Made by a program: the position numbers and the translations under genes. Positions 8,750-16,795 of a stretch of DNA of 64,000 bases are shown here, one piece after another. This DNA comes from Dysosmobacter segnis (GTDB taxonomy: Bacteria > Bacillota > Clostridia > Oscillospirales > Oscillospiraceae). The stretch spans positions 102,040-166,039 of the forward strand of contig NZ_JACOQI010000007.1 in NCBI RefSeq assembly GCF_014297285.1, read 5' to 3'. The stretch's first letter is position 1. Every line of letters starts with the position of its first letter. The notes beneath the pieces were generated by a model that had not been told where the DNA came from, searched no databases, and saw nothing but the letters and a program-made list of their open reading frames with translations.

Positions 8750-9633
8750 TAGTTGGCTCCTCCTTCCTTAGCGGGGGCTGCGGGAGCAGCGGGACGATTG
8801 GTGTTGGGCCGGAAGCCGCCCTGAGGACGACGCTCGGCACCGCCCTGACGGTTGAAGCCGCCCTGACGATCACGGTTGAAGCCGCCGTTGCGACGGTCAC
8901 CGCCGAAACCACCGCGACGATCACCGTCACGGCGAGGACGACGCTCACGACGCTCCTGATAGGGCTTGGAGGTGTCCATGGTGCGGGGAGTGGTGCGCAG
9001 GGTCTGAGAGAGAACCTCGCCCTTGTAGATCCACACCTTCACGCCGATGCGGCCGAAGGTCGTGGCAGCCTCCGCGAAGCCGTACTCAATGTCGGCGCGG
9101 ATGGTCTGCAGGGGGATGGTGCCCTCGTGATAGTGCTCAACGCCAGCGATCTCGCGGCCGCCCAGACGGCCAGAGCAGCAAACCTTGATGCCCTTGGCGC
9201 CGGCACGCATGGCACGGGCCATGGAGTTCTTCATGGCGCGGCGGTGAGAGATACGCTTCTCCAGCTGCTGAGCGATGTTCTCAGCCACCAGCTGAGCGTT
9301 CATATCGGGGTTGCGGACTTCCACGATGTTCAGCTTGACCTTCTTGCCGATCATCTTTTCCACAGCCAGACGATACTGCTCGATTTGCTCGCCACCCTTG
9401 CCGATGACAACACCGGGACGGGCGCAGTGCAGATAGATGGTAACGATGTCGTTGCTGCGCTCGATCTCGATCTTGGGAACGCCGGCACCGTACAGAGTCT
9501 TCTTGAGATACTTGCGGATCTTCTGATCCTCGACGATCAGGTCGCCGACCTTCTCTTCACTGGCATACCAACGGGAATCCCAGTCTTTGATGACGCCGAC
9601 CCGCAGGCCATGGGGATTAACTTTCTGTCCCAT
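8749..9633 (-). CDS. rpsC: 30S ribosomal protein S3 with long Arg/Gly-rich C-terminal tail
   Basis: Residues 1 to about 215 are ordinary S3: [23 protein letters not shown], a KH domain with [12 protein letters not shown], and the C-terminal S3 domain ending [10 protein letters not shown]3 lines the mRNA entry channel. The protein is 294 aa, against a usual 215-235. The last 70 or so residues form a low-complexity tail rich in Arg, Gly, Asn, Phe and Gln with repeated GGF units (RRGGFGG, NGGFN, QGGFN, QGGFRP), then a Pro/Ala-rich end. The tail is in frame and followed directly by the coupled rplP, so it is genuine. Confidence 0.97.
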   Translation of the reverse strand: MGQKVNPHGLRVGVIKDWDSRWYASEEKVGDLIVEDQKIRKYLKKTLYGAGVPKIEIERSNDIVTIYLHCARPGVVIGKGGEQIEQYRLAVEKMIGKKVKLNIVEVRNPDMNAQLVAENIAQQLEKRISHRRAMKNSMARAMRAGAKGIKVCCSGRLGGREIAGVEHYHEGTIPLQTIRADIEYGFAEAATTFGRIGVKVWIYKGEVLSQTLRTTPRTMDTSKPYQERRERRPRRDGDRRGGFGGDRRNGGFNRDRQGGFNRQGGAERRPQGGFRPNTNRPAAPAAPAKEGGAN

Positions 9634-9652
9634 AAACTGTCTCCTCCCTTTC

Positions 9653-10006
9653 TTATGCCTTTTCCGTCACAGCCAGGGTGACGTGAGAAGTGCGCTTGTT
9701 AATGCGGTAAGCGCGGCCCTGAGCCCGGGGCATCATACGCTTGAGGATGGGGCCGGGGGTGGCGAACACCTCAGACACCACCAACTTGGCGGGGTCCATG
9801 CCGAAGTTGTTCTCGGCATTAGCCACGGCGGACTTCAGCAGCTTCGTCAGGGGCTCGGAAGCAGCCTTGGGGGTCTGTGCCAGAATGGCCATAGCGGTTC
9901 CGGCATCCTTGCCGCGGATCAGATCGCAGACGATCTGGATCTTGCGGGGAGAGATGCGGACATAGCGCAGATACGCTTTAGCAGTTTTGTTTTCCATGTT
10001 CAGCAT
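9653..10006 (-). CDS. rplV: 50S ribosomal protein L22
   Basis: The 117-aa L22 includes [22 protein letters not shown] and the tunnel hairpin [27 protein letters not shown], the loop where macrolide-resistance changes occur in other bacteria. It lies 10 bases after rpsS and 19 before rpsC. The ATG at 10006 is followed by [10 protein letters not shown]; an alternative internal start (MENK) is possible. Confidence 0.95.
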   Translation of the reverse strand: MLNMENKTAKAYLRYVRISPRKIQIVCDLIRGKDAGTAMAILAQTPKAASEPLTKLLKSAVANAENNFGMDPAKLVVSEVFATPGPILKRMMPRAQGRAYRINKRTSHVTLAVTEKA

Positions 10007-10016
10007 CCTCCTTCAA

Positions 10017-10280
10017 TTATTTATCCTTGGTGTGGCCACGGAAGGTGCGGGTGGGAGCAAACTCACCCAGCTTGTGACCGACCATATCCTCCTGGATATA
10101 CACGGGCACATGCTTCCGGCCGTCATGGACAGCGATGGTGTGGCCAACGAAAGCGGGGAAGATGGTGGAGCTACGGCTCCAGGTCTTGAGGACCTTCTTC
10201 TCGTTCTTCTCGTTCATTGCCTCGACTCTCTTGAGGAGCTCAGGGGCAACATAAGGGCCTTTCTTAATAGATCTGCTCAT
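10017..10280 (-). CDS. rpsS: 30S ribosomal protein S19
   Basis: An 87-aa S19 beginning [20 protein letters not shown] with the conserved [35 protein letters not shown]. It forms a complex with S13 in the 30S head and touches A-site tRNA. It is slightly shorter than the usual 92-95 residues but complete at both ends. It lies 14 bases after rplB. Confidence 0.97.
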   Translation of the reverse strand: MSRSIKKGPYVAPELLKRVEAMNEKNEKKVLKTWSRSSTIFPAFVGHTIAVHDGRKHVPVYIQEDMVGHKLGEFAPTRTFRGHTKDK

Positions 10281-10294
10281 ATTACCTTGCCTCC

Positions 10295-11128
10295 TTACTT
10301 CTCGTTACGCCGCTTGACGATGAACTTGCTGGTGGGGTTCTTGCCCTTGCGGGTCTTGTAGCCCAGGGCGGGCTTGCCCCAAGGCGTCACAGGCCCGGAA
10401 CGGCCGACAGGGGCACGGCCCTCGCCGCCGCCGTGGGGGTGGTCATTGGGGTTCATGACGGAACCGCGGACAGTGGGACGCCAACCCATGTGACGCTTAC
10501 GGCCAGCCTTACCGATGTTGATGTTCTCGTGCTCGATGTTGCCGACCTGGCCGATGGTGGCATAGCAGTTGGTGCGCACGATGCGGACCTCGCCGGAGGG
10601 CATACGGATCTGAGCGTCATCGCCTTCCTTAGCCATCAGCTGAGCGGAGGTACCGGCGGCACGCACCAGCTGAGCGCCGTTGCCGGGATGCAGCTCGATG
10701 TTGTGGATCACGGTACCAACGGGGATGTTGGCGATGGGCAGTGCGTTGCCGGGCAGGATATCGGCGTCGGGACCGGTCATGATCTTGTGACCAGCCTTCA
10801 GGCCGACAGGAGCCAGGATGTAGCGCTTCTCGCCATCCTCATACTCGATGAGAGCGATGTTGGCGCTGCGGTTGGGGTCATACTCCAGACGCAGCACGGT
10901 GGCGGAACCCATCTTGTCGCGCTTGAAGTCGATGATACGATACTTGCGCTTGTTGCCGCCGCCGCGATGACGGACGGTGATGCGGCCATAGCTGTTGCGG
11001 CCGGAGCTCTTCTTCAGAGGCTCGGTGAGGCTGGGCTCGGGACGGGCCTTCTTGTCGATGCCGTCGAAACCGGAAACCGTCATCTGACGGCGGGAAGGAG
11101 TCGTCGGCTTAAAAGTTTTAATAGACAT
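10295..11128 (-). CDS. rplB: 50S ribosomal protein L2
   Basis: The 277-aa L2 is one of the largest and most conserved 50S proteins. N-terminal [15 protein letters not shown] and C-terminal [18 protein letters not shown] are present; the latter contains the histidine associated with peptidyl transferase assembly. The gene follows rplW by 17 bases and precedes rpsS by 14. Confidence 0.98.
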   Translation of the reverse strand: MSIKTFKPTTPSRRQMTVSGFDGIDKKARPEPSLTEPLKKSSGRNSYGRITVRHRGGGNKRKYRIIDFKRDKMGSATVLRLEYDPNRSANIALIEYEDGEKRYILAPVGLKAGHKIMTGPDADILPGNALPIANIPVGTVIHNIELHPGNGAQLVRAAGTSAQLMAKEGDDAQIRMPSGEVRIVRTNCYATIGQVGNIEHENINIGKAGRKRHMGWRPTVRGSVMNPNDHPHGGGEGRAPVGRSGPVTPWGKPALGYKTRKGKNPTSKFIVKRRNEK

Positions 11129-11145
11129 TCTGCTTTACTCCTTCC

Positions 11146-11442
11146 TTAGACCATGCCTTCGAAGAACTCGATGGTCTTAGAATCAGCGGTCAGGGTCACG
11201 TAAGCCTTCTTCCAGGCACGGGTGGTGCCGGGACGGCCGGCGCCCATGCGCTTGGCCTTAGCCGGGACGTTCAGGGTGTTGACGGAAGCGACCTTCACGC
11301 CGAAGATCTCCTCAACAGCCTTCTTGATCTCCACCTTGCCGGCGGACTTGGCCACTTCGAAGACATACTTCTTGTCAGCGGCGCCAGCCATGGCACGCTC
11401 GGTGATAATGGGGCGAATGACGATATCGTAAGCGGTCATCAT
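11146..11442 (-). CDS. rplW: 50S ribosomal protein L23
   Basis: A 98-aa L23 (YDIVIRPIITERAM, KYVFEVAKSAGKVEIKKAVEEIFGVKV, GTTRAWKKAYVTL). It sits at the tunnel exit and is the docking site for trigger factor and SRP. Two in-frame ATGs overlap the rplD stop by 1 to 4 bases, so either start keeps translational coupling; 11442 is used here. Confidence 0.96.
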   Translation of the reverse strand: MMTAYDIVIRPIITERAMAGAADKKYVFEVAKSAGKVEIKKAVEEIFGVKVASVNTLNVPAKAKRMGAGRPGTTRAWKKAYVTLTADSKTIEFFEGMV

Positions 11443-12062
11443 GCGTACACCTCCTCGATCTTGGCGAGGGCGGCCTGATCCACCACCAGATACTGGGCGT
11501 TGATGATGTCATAGACGCTCAGGATGTTGGCGACGGTAGTCAGCACACCGGGGATATTGCGGGCGCTCTTGACGATGACGTTGTCCACCTCGGGGGTGAC
11601 AACGACGGCCTTGCCGTCCACCTTGACAGCGCTCAGGAACTTACGGAAGTCAGCGGTCTTAATGGCATCCATCTTGATGGAGTCGATGACCACCAGCTTG
11701 CCCTCGGCAGCCTTGGCGGACAGGACGGACTTCAGCGCCAGGCGCTTGACCTTCTTGTTCAGCACATAGCTGTAATCGCGGGGCTTGGGAGCGAACACGA
11801 TACCGCCGTGCGTCCACTGAGGAGCACGGGTAGAGCCCTGACGGGCGTGGCCGGTACCCTTCTGGCGCCAGGGCTTACGGCCACCGCCGGAAACCTCAGC
11901 ACGGGTGAGGGCGCTCTGAGTGCCCTGTCTGCAATTGGCGAGGTGGTTCTTCACAACCTCATGCACAGCGACGGGATTGGGCGTGATGCCAAAGATCTCG
12001 TCGTTGAGTTCCACAGTACCGACTTCTGCGCCGGCCATGTTCAAAACTTTCATGGAAGACAT
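11439..12062 (-). CDS. rplD: 50S ribosomal protein L4
   Basis: The 207-aa L4 shows the central extended loop GGGRKPWRQKGTGHARQGSTRAPQWTHGG that lines the exit tunnel, plus a globular C-terminus with a Rossmann-like fold. In E. coli, L4 also represses its own S10 operon by attenuation and translational control. A hairpin followed by a T run lies in the leader of this operon (see 13383-13406). It lies 18 bases after rplC and overlaps rplW. Confidence 0.97.
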   Translation of the reverse strand: MSSMKVLNMAGAEVGTVELNDEIFGITPNPVAVHEVVKNHLANCRQGTQSALTRAEVSGGGRKPWRQKGTGHARQGSTRAPQWTHGGIVFAPKPRDYSYVLNKKVKRLALKSVLSAKAAEGKLVVIDSIKMDAIKTADFRKFLSAVKVDGKAVVVTPEVDNVIVKSARNIPGVLTTVANILSVYDIINAQYLVVDQAALAKIEEVYA

Positions 12063-12080
12063 TCTTTAAGCACCCCTTTC

Positions 12081-12800
12081 TTACTTGTTTCTCGCGGAAG
12101 CCTTCTGCGGGTTGCGGCCGGAAGCCTTCTGCGGGTTCTTGCTGATGTCAGCGCCGGCCTGCTTGACCTTGTGGACCTTAACGGTGCTCTTGATGGTCAC
12201 CAGACCGCCCTTGGGGCCGGGAACGGCGCCGCAGACGACCAGCATGTTCAGCTCGGGGTCAACCTTCACAACGGACAGGTTCTGGACAGTCACCTGATCC
12301 ACGCCCATGTGGCCGGCGCCGATCTTGCCCTTGAAGATACGGGAGGGATCGGTAGAGGAGCCCATGGAACCAGCGTGACGATGGACGGGGCCGCCGCCGT
12401 GGCTGGTGGGGGTGCGCTGTGCGCCCCAGCGCTTAATGACGCCCTGATAACCGTGGCCCTTGCTGATACCGGTGATATCAACGAAGTCGCCAGCCTGGAA
12501 GGTGTCAGCCTTCACAATGTCGCCGATGTTCAGCTCGGCAGCGTTGTCCAGGTCGAATTCGCGCAGGTGCTTCTTGGGAGACACGCCAGCCTTGTTCAGG
12601 TGGCCCATCTCGCCCTTGGTCAGCTTCTTCGCGGCCACGTCCTCGTAGCCCAGCTGAACCGCATTGTAGCCTTCCTTCTCGGAAGTCTTCTTCTGAACGA
12701 CCGTGCAGGGTCCCGCCTCAATGACGGTGACGGGGATCACGTGGCCGTTCTCGTCAAAAATCTGGGACATGCCCACTTTTTTGCCGATGATTGCCTTCAT
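12081..12800 (-). CDS. rplC: 50S ribosomal protein L3 with repeated C-terminal extension
   Basis: The 239-aa L3 starts [19 protein letters not shown] and contains the loop [25 protein letters not shown] that reaches the peptidyl transferase centre. Typical bacterial L3 is 205-215 aa. The extra 25-30 residues at the end read KQAGADISK, then NPQKASGR and NPQKASAR, a short tandem repeat with a matching 24-base DNA repeat at the 3' end of the gene. The gene starts 168 bases downstream of rpsJ and that gap is structured (separate entry). Confidence 0.97.
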   Translation of the reverse strand: MKAIIGKKVGMSQIFDENGHVIPVTVIEAGPCTVVQKKTSEKEGYNAVQLGYEDVAAKKLTKGEMGHLNKAGVSPKKHLREFDLDNAAELNIGDIVKADTFQAGDFVDITGISKGHGYQGVIKRWGAQRTPTSHGGGPVHRHAGSMGSSTDPSRIFKGKIGAGHMGVDQVTVQNLSVVKVDPELNMLVVCGAVPGPKGGLVTIKSTVKVHKVKQAGADISKNPQKASGRNPQKASARNK

Positions 12801-12826
12801 GTGTATTTCCTCCTGTTAGGTTATTG

Positions 12827-12894
12827 GTCGGCTTAGATACGGAATCCGCATTGCTCTGCCGACATGACCCTACCTGTCTCACGCAAGTTGACAG
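12827..12894 (-). promoter_or_regulatory. Structured leader between rpsJ and rplC
   Basis: In the 168-base rpsJ-rplC gap the minus-strand RNA can form a stem with GTCGGC/GCCGAC arms (12827-12832 with 12858-12863) enclosing a second helix around GCGG/CCGU, and next to it a CCTGTC/GACAGG hairpin (12872-12894). Such a large gap inside an otherwise tight operon suggests regulation of rplC onward; that role is inferred. Confidence 0.4.
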
Positions 12895-12968
12895 GCGATT
12901 GGGTGAGCAACATATTCAAAAAAGTGTTTACACTTCTTTGAGCTTGGGAAGTTTTGTAATCGCGAGGA

Positions 12969-13280
12969 TTACAGCTTGATCTCGATCTCCACGCCAGCGG
13001 GCAGCTCCAGAGCCATCAGAGCCTCAACGGTCTTGGGGCTGGAGTTGGTGATGTCGATCAGGCGCTTGTGGGTGCGGCGCTCGAACTGCTCACGGCTGTC
13101 CTTATACTTATGAACAGCGCGGAGGATGGTAACAACCTCCTTCTTGGTGGGCAGGGGGATGGGGCCGGACACCTGGGCGCCGGTGCGCTTGGCGGTCTCT
13201 ACGATCTTCTCAGCGCTCTGGTCGATGACCTGATGATCGTAAGCCTTCAGGCGGATGCGGATCATTTCTTTCTGTGCCAT
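12969..13280 (-). CDS. rpsJ: 30S ribosomal protein S10
   Basis: The 103-aa S10 (also transcription antitermination factor NusE) starts [20 protein letters not shown] and contains [24 protein letters not shown] with RTHKRLIDI. The ATG at 13280 is chosen over one five codons upstream because a GGAGG lies 8 bases before it and the family begins MA-K. It is the first gene of the operon, preceded by a leader of about 275 nt and a strong promoter. Confidence 0.97.
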   Translation of the reverse strand: MAQKEMIRIRLKAYDHQVIDQSAEKIVETAKRTGAQVSGPIPLPTKKEVVTILRAVHKYKDSREQFERRTHKRLIDITNSSPKTVEALMALELPAGVEIEIKL

Positions 13281-13382
13281 GTTGATTTCCTCCAAATGTT
13301 TCGTAGGTTGTTGTACGGGTCTCGACGACCTACGGCGAGAAATTTTCTGTACACTTAACCGTGCGTATCATTCCTACTCATG

Positions 13383-13406
13383 AAAAAGACCGGCACTGTG
13401 GCCGGT
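13383..13406 (-). terminator. Candidate attenuator hairpin in the S10 operon leader
   Basis: On the minus strand ACCGGC (13406-13401), a six-base loop, GCCGGT (13394-13389) and CTTTTTC form a compact rho-independent-like terminator. It lies inside the leader, after the promoter and about 100 nt before the rpsJ start. Position and T run are seen; an attenuation function is inference. Confidence 0.5.
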
Positions 13407-13561
13407 ACTTGTCCCATGGTATGGCGATCTACGCCGCATACAGGACTTCTCAGCCGCCCGATTATCGGACATACTCCCCGGAAGTTACCTCCTTGCGGAG
13501 CAATCTCCCGGTTCATCGCAATGTCTGCGCGCAGAAAGACTTCCACCACGCGGACTTGATT

Positions 13562-13590
13562 ATCATATCGGATATTCAGCGGAATGTCAA
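13562..13590 (-). promoter_or_regulatory. Promoter of the S10-spc ribosomal protein operon
   Basis: Minus-strand -35 TTGACA (13585-13590) and -10 TATGAT (13562-13567) with a 17-base spacer, a near-consensus sigma-A promoter. Transcription should start near 13555, giving a leader of roughly 275 nt before rpsJ. AT-rich tracts (T7 and T6 on the plus strand) lie just upstream and may act as an UP element. The 13281-13755 interval holds no convincing gene. Confidence 0.85.
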
Positions 13591-13752
13591 GACCTTTTTC
13601 TCTGTTTTTCATAGTTTTTTTGAAATTTTTTTGGCAGTACGCGGATGCACACGGCAGCGGGGCAAATGTTCCCCTCCGGGCTATTTTCCGCTCCGGTATT
13701 CTATTCCCGATCAGGCCGCATCCGCATATTATATGGTGTATCGATCCGGCAC

Positions 13753-13786
13753 AAAGAACACCGGGATGCTATGCACCCCGGTGTTC
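13753..13786 (-). terminator. Terminator after the HIT-family gene
   Basis: A perfect 10-base stem (GAACACCGGG with CCCGGTGTTC, 13756-13765 and 13777-13786) 17 bases past the HIT stop codon. It is followed on the minus strand by a short T run (CTTTG). Confidence 0.65.
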
Positions 13787-13802
13787 CTTATTATATATGT
13801 CC

Positions 13803-14231
13803 TCAGATACCCAGCTTGGCCTTCAGTGCGGAGATCATCTCCTGGTACTCTCCATCCGTCAGGTATACCGGCTCCGGGTTGGTGATGGCAAAAGCCCCGC
13901 CGAACTCAAAGCCGCCCTCATACTTGGGGACGATATGGAAATGCAGATGGGGATTCGTGTCGCCGAAGGAGCCCAAGTTCAGCTTCGTGCAGCCCCACAG
14001 CTCCTTGATGGCGCCGCTGGCCTTAGCCAGATCCTCGGCAAAATCCGCCCGCTCCTGATCCGTGCACTCGCACAGTTCCTTTTTGTGGGCCTTCAGAGCC
14101 AGCGCGCAGCGGCCCTTGTGGGCCTGATCCTTGAAGAGATACAGCACACCGGCCTTCATCTCCCCAACCTTGAACATAATGGCCTCCCGGCCCTCGTGGT
14201 GCTCATCGCAATAGAAACAACCCATTGGCAT
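13803..14231 (-). CDS. HIT family protein (histidine triad hydrolase)
   Basis: A 142-aa HIT-fold nucleotide hydrolase or transferase. The histidine triad PHLHFHIVPK gives His95, His97 and His99. An N-terminal FYCDEHHEG and further cysteines (Cys5, Cys8) resemble the zinc-binding variants of the family. Its substrate is probably a nucleoside phosphoramidate or dinucleoside polyphosphate, which the sequence cannot settle. A second ATG at 14225 has better spacing to the GGAG site and could be the real start. It has its own promoter (14272-14300) and terminator, so it is monocistronic. Confidence 0.85.
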   Translation of the reverse strand: MPMGCFYCDEHHEGREAIMFKVGEMKAGVLYLFKDQAHKGRCALALKAHKKELCECTDQERADFAEDLAKASGAIKELWGCTKLNLGSFGDTNPHLHFHIVPKYEGGFEFGGAFAITNPEPVYLTDGEYQEMISALKAKLGI

Positions 14232-14271
14232 TTTCTCCTTTCAAAGTCAGGGACGGTTCCCTGTTAGCCTT

Positions 14272-14300
14272 AACATACTGCTTGCCAGCGGTTTTGTCAA
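14272..14300 (-). promoter_or_regulatory. Promoter of the HIT-family gene
   Basis: Minus-strand -35 TTGACA (14295-14300), 17-base spacer, -10 TATGTT (14272-14277). The -35 nearly abuts the terminator of the upstream acetyltransferase gene. Confidence 0.65.
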
Positions 14301-14302
14301 GG

Positions 14303-14330
14303 AAAAAACGGACCGGAAAACCGGTCCGTT
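14303..14330 (-). terminator. Terminator after the GNAT gene
   Basis: Stem AACGGACCGG/CCGGTCCGTT with a four-base loop, followed on the minus strand by TTTTTTCC. It begins a few bases past the stop codon of the acetyltransferase. Confidence 0.85.
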
Positions 14331-14334
14331 TTGT

Positions 14335-14799
14335 TTATTTCCGTTTTTCCATATAGAGCAGGTTGTCCTCTCCCGCCCGGACACGGTAGCCATTGGGATT
14401 CACCCAGCCCATGTGCTCGTAAAAGCCCAGCGCCATGTCCGAGGAGGTCAGCCAGACCCGCTGGGCCTTCGCCGCCAGCTCGTCGGCCTCCAGCGCCTCA
14501 AACAGCTCCCGGCCATAGCCCTTGCCGATGCTCTCCGGGGCAAGGAAGGCCGCCACGATCTCCGCCTCCGTCTCGCCGTCCGGCAGGACGGTGCCGGAGC
14601 CGACGATCTGTCCGTCCTCTTCCAATACATAGGTATGGCCGGTCTCAGACAGCTCAACCATGGTCTCCGGAGAATAGTGGGGGATCAGGTAATCCAGTTC
14701 GGATTTGGGGCTGGTGTAATTGACTTCCCGCAGAGTGCGGCGGATCATAACAGAGAGGGTCTCCTCATCGCCTTTTTGGAAGCGCCGGATGGTCAGCAT
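14335..14799 (-). CDS. GNAT family N-acetyltransferase
   Basis: A 154-aa single-domain acyl-CoA acetyltransferase. Motif A, the acetyl-CoA pyrophosphate binding turn, is APESIGKGYGRELFEALE (around residues 92-108), preceded by the central strands EEDGQIVGSGTVLPDGETEAEIVAAF. The C-terminus FYEHMGWVNPNGYRV matches the final GNAT strands. The acceptor is not predictable; small-molecule GNATs of this size are diverse. It is transcribed in the same direction as prfC, 21 bases after it, and ends in its own terminator. Confidence 0.88.
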   Translation of the reverse strand: MLTIRRFQKGDEETLSVMIRRTLREVNYTSPKSELDYLIPHYSPETMVELSETGHTYVLEEDGQIVGSGTVLPDGETEAEIVAAFLAPESIGKGYGRELFEALEADELAAKAQRVWLTSSDMALGFYEHMGWVNPNGYRVRAGEDNLLYMEKRK

Positions 14800-14820
14800 G
14801 GTCCTACCTCCTTGATTTTA

Positions 14821-16401
14821 TTATACAGACAGGGTGTCCGCCAGTACCAGGCCGGGATTGTGCTTGGTAAGGAAACCCACGCTCCACTCGCCGTCAAAGG
14901 CCAGCAGATAGCGGTCCCGGAAATCCTGCAGCACAGCGGCGCCGGTGCAGAGCACGATCTCATCGGGGTGGCAGTCCATGGATTCAATGAGCCGCAGATG
15001 GTCATAGGGCAGGCTGGTCATCCGCAGATCCACGTTGTACTCGTTTTTCATACGGTACTCGAACACGTCGAATTGCAGGGTGCCCACCACGCCTACGATG
15101 ACCTCCTCCAGGCCCGCGCCGGGGATCTTGAAGATCTGGATGGCGCCCTCCTGTGCGATCTGCTCCGTTCCCTTGATGAACTGCTTTCGCTTCATGGTGT
15201 CCTTGGGAGACACCCGCATAAAGTGCTCCGGCTCAAACGTGGGGATGCCTGAATACCGGAACTTCTTCCCCGGCACGGTGATGGTATCGCCGATGGCGAA
15301 CAGGCCGGGATCGAACACGCCGATGATGTCGCCGGCGTAGGCTTCCTCCACGATCTCGCGCTCCGCGGCCATCATGGTCTGGGGCTGGCTGAGACGCAGC
15401 TTTTTGCCGCTCTGGACATGGTAATATTCCGTATCCCGCTCAAACTTGCCGGAGCAGATCCGCATGAAGGCCAGCCGGTCCCGGTGGGCCTTATTCATGT
15501 TGGCCTGAATCTTAAACACAAAGGCGGAGAAATCCGGGGAAAACACATCCACCTCGCCCTGATCGCTGACGCGGGGCAGCGGAGCGGTGGTCATCCGCAG
15601 GAATTCCTCCAAAAACGGCTCCACGCCGAAGGTGGTCAGAGCAGAACCGAAGAACACGGGAGATAGGGTGCCGTTCCGGACGGCCTGCATATCAAAGTCC
15701 CGTCCGGCTCCCAGCAGCTCCACCTCGTCCCGCAGCTTGGCGGCCTTTTCCGTGCCCAGTGTCTCGTCCAGTGTGGGGTCCTCCAAGGCTACCTCCATGG
15801 AGTTGACCTTCTTGCCCCGGGTTTCGCCGGAGAAGAAGAGAATCCGCTGCTTTTCCCGGTCGTAGACACCGGCAAACTCCTTGCCGCAGCCGATGGGCCA
15901 GTTGACGGCGTAGGTGTCGATACCCAGTTCCCGCTCTACCTCCTCGCACAGCTCCAAGGGGTCACGGGTCTCACGGTCCATCTTGTTGATAAAGGTGAAA
16001 ATGGGGATGTGTCGCAGGGCGCAGACCTTGAACAGCTTCCGGGTCTGAGGCTCCACGCCCTTGGCGCCGTCGATGACCATGACGGCGCTGTCAGCAGCCA
16101 TCAGGGTCCGGTAGGTGTCCTCGGAGAAGTCCTGATGGCCGGGGGTATCCAGAATGTTGATGCAGAAGCCGTTGTGCTGGAACTGCATCACGGAGCTGGT
16201 GACGGAAATGCCGCGCTGCTTTTCGATCTCCATCCAGTCAGAGGTGGCAGCCTTGGCCCGCTTGCCCTTGACCTCACCGGCCTGCGCGATGGCGCCGCCG
16301 TAGAGCAGGAACTTTTCCGTCAAAGTGGTCTTACCGGCGTCCGGGTGAGAAATGATAGCGAATGTCCGCCGCCGGGAAATTTCTTCTTCTAATGTTGGCA
16401 T
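14821..16401 (-). CDS. prfC: Peptide chain release factor 3
   Basis: A 526-aa translational GTPase that recycles RF1/RF2 from the ribosome after termination. G1 is HPDAGKTT (19-26), the switch region includes EKQRGISVTSSV, G3 is DTPGHQ (85-90) and G4 is NKMD (139-142). The length and the domain order GTPase, beta-barrel and C-terminal domain fit RF3 rather than EF-G. An AGGAGG site precedes the ATG. The promoter lies at 16438-16466, and the GNAT gene follows and may be co-transcribed. Confidence 0.97.
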   Translation of the reverse strand: MPTLEEEISRRRTFAIISHPDAGKTTLTEKFLLYGGAIAQAGEVKGKRAKAATSDWMEIEKQRGISVTSSVMQFQHNGFCINILDTPGHQDFSEDTYRTLMAADSAVMVIDGAKGVEPQTRKLFKVCALRHIPIFTFINKMDRETRDPLELCEEVERELGIDTYAVNWPIGCGKEFAGVYDREKQRILFFSGETRGKKVNSMEVALEDPTLDETLGTEKAAKLRDEVELLGAGRDFDMQAVRNGTLSPVFFGSALTTFGVEPFLEEFLRMTTAPLPRVSDQGEVDVFSPDFSAFVFKIQANMNKAHRDRLAFMRICSGKFERDTEYYHVQSGKKLRLSQPQTMMAAEREIVEEAYAGDIIGVFDPGLFAIGDTITVPGKKFRYSGIPTFEPEHFMRVSPKDTMKRKQFIKGTEQIAQEGAIQIFKIPGAGLEEVIVGVVGTLQFDVFEYRMKNEYNVDLRMTSLPYDHLRLIESMDCHPDEIVLCTGAAVLQDFRDRYLLAFDGEWSVGFLTKHNPGLVLADTLSV

Positions 16402-16437
16402 GATATTCCTCCTGAATTCATATACACAGACTTAGCT

Positions 16438-16466
16438 ACTCTAACACATCTCCCCTGCTCGCGCAA
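16438..16466 (-). promoter_or_regulatory. Promoter of prfC
   Basis: Minus-strand -35 TTGCGC (16461-16466), 17-base spacer, -10 TAGAGT (16438-16443). It sits immediately downstream of the terminator of the RHH gene. Confidence 0.5.
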
Positions 16467-16470
16467 GGGA

Positions 16471-16508
16471 AAAACGGGGAAAACAGGCGAAATTGCCCGG
16501 TTTCCCCC
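16471..16508 (-). terminator. Terminator after the RHH gene
   Basis: On the minus strand an imperfect GC-rich stem (GGGGGAAAC with GTTTTCCCC, inner CGGGC/GCC pairing) is followed by GTTTTTCCC. It starts a few bases after the stop codon at 16513. Confidence 0.6.
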
Positions 16509-16512
16509 ATCG

Positions 16513-16680
16513 TCAGAGGTCCTTTGCCGCATATTTCTTCAAAAGGTCCTCGATGGCCTCGTCCAAAAGCTTTGTTTTAGTCAGGCGTGTCTTTTTAGAA
16601 AGTTCATTGAACGGCTCCACCAATTCATTGGCCAGCGAGGAAACGAACTTTTTACGATTTACTAATACAGCTTCACCCAT
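16513..16680 (-). CDS. Small ribbon-helix-helix DNA-binding protein
   Basis: A 55-aa product, reading MGEAVLVNRKKFVSSLA at the start and then KKTRLTKTKLLDEAIEDLLKKY. The second half is the RHH strand-turn-helix-helix pattern (RHH_3-like), seen in many small phage and plasmid repressors. GGAGG lies 7 bases before the ATG. Its own promoter carries two direct copies of an 11-base element, one overlapping the -10, so autorepression is likely. Its promoter also shares a -35 with the divergent gene at 16796. Too short for a firm family assignment, but the pattern is strong. Confidence 0.8.
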   Translation of the reverse strand: MGEAVLVNRKKFVSSLANELVEPFNELSKKTRLTKTKLLDEAIEDLLKKYAAKDL

Positions 16681-16694
16681 GTAGTAACCTCCAT

Positions 16695-16716
16695 TGCACT
16701 ATATATGCACTATATC
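16695..16716. repeat. Tandem 11-base operator-like repeats
   Basis: TGCACTATATA (16695-16705) is immediately followed by TGCACTATATC (16706-16716). The second copy covers the -10 of the RHH gene promoter and the first lies just after it. RHH dimers typically bind such direct repeats cooperatively, so this is probably the autoregulatory operator. Confidence 0.6.
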
Positions 16717-16737
16717 ATGCCCATTTTTTCTTGACAA
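16709..16737 (-). promoter_or_regulatory. Promoter of the RHH gene
   Basis: Minus-strand -35 TTGTCA (16732-16737), 17-base spacer, -10 TATAGT (16709-16714). The -35 occupies almost the same bases as the plus-strand -35 of the divergent gene. Confidence 0.7.
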
Positions 16738-16773
16738 GTCGTTACCTCATGGTATATATATAGTAATATACTA
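16731..16773 (+). promoter_or_regulatory. Promoter and palindrome upstream of the 91-aa gene
   Basis: Plus-strand -35 TTGACA (16731-16736) with a TATATA -10 beginning at 16753 or 16755 (spacer 16 or 18). A palindrome TAGTA-ATA-TACTA (16761-16773) follows near the start point and could be an operator. Confidence 0.6.
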
Positions 16774-16795
16774 AGTACCATATAGGGGTGTTTTT

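Noticed and set aside
13355..13612. 85-codon frame in the S10 leader (minus strand)
   Set aside because: It spans the promoter and candidate attenuator, has no ribosome binding site, and its first codons lie upstream of the expected transcription start.
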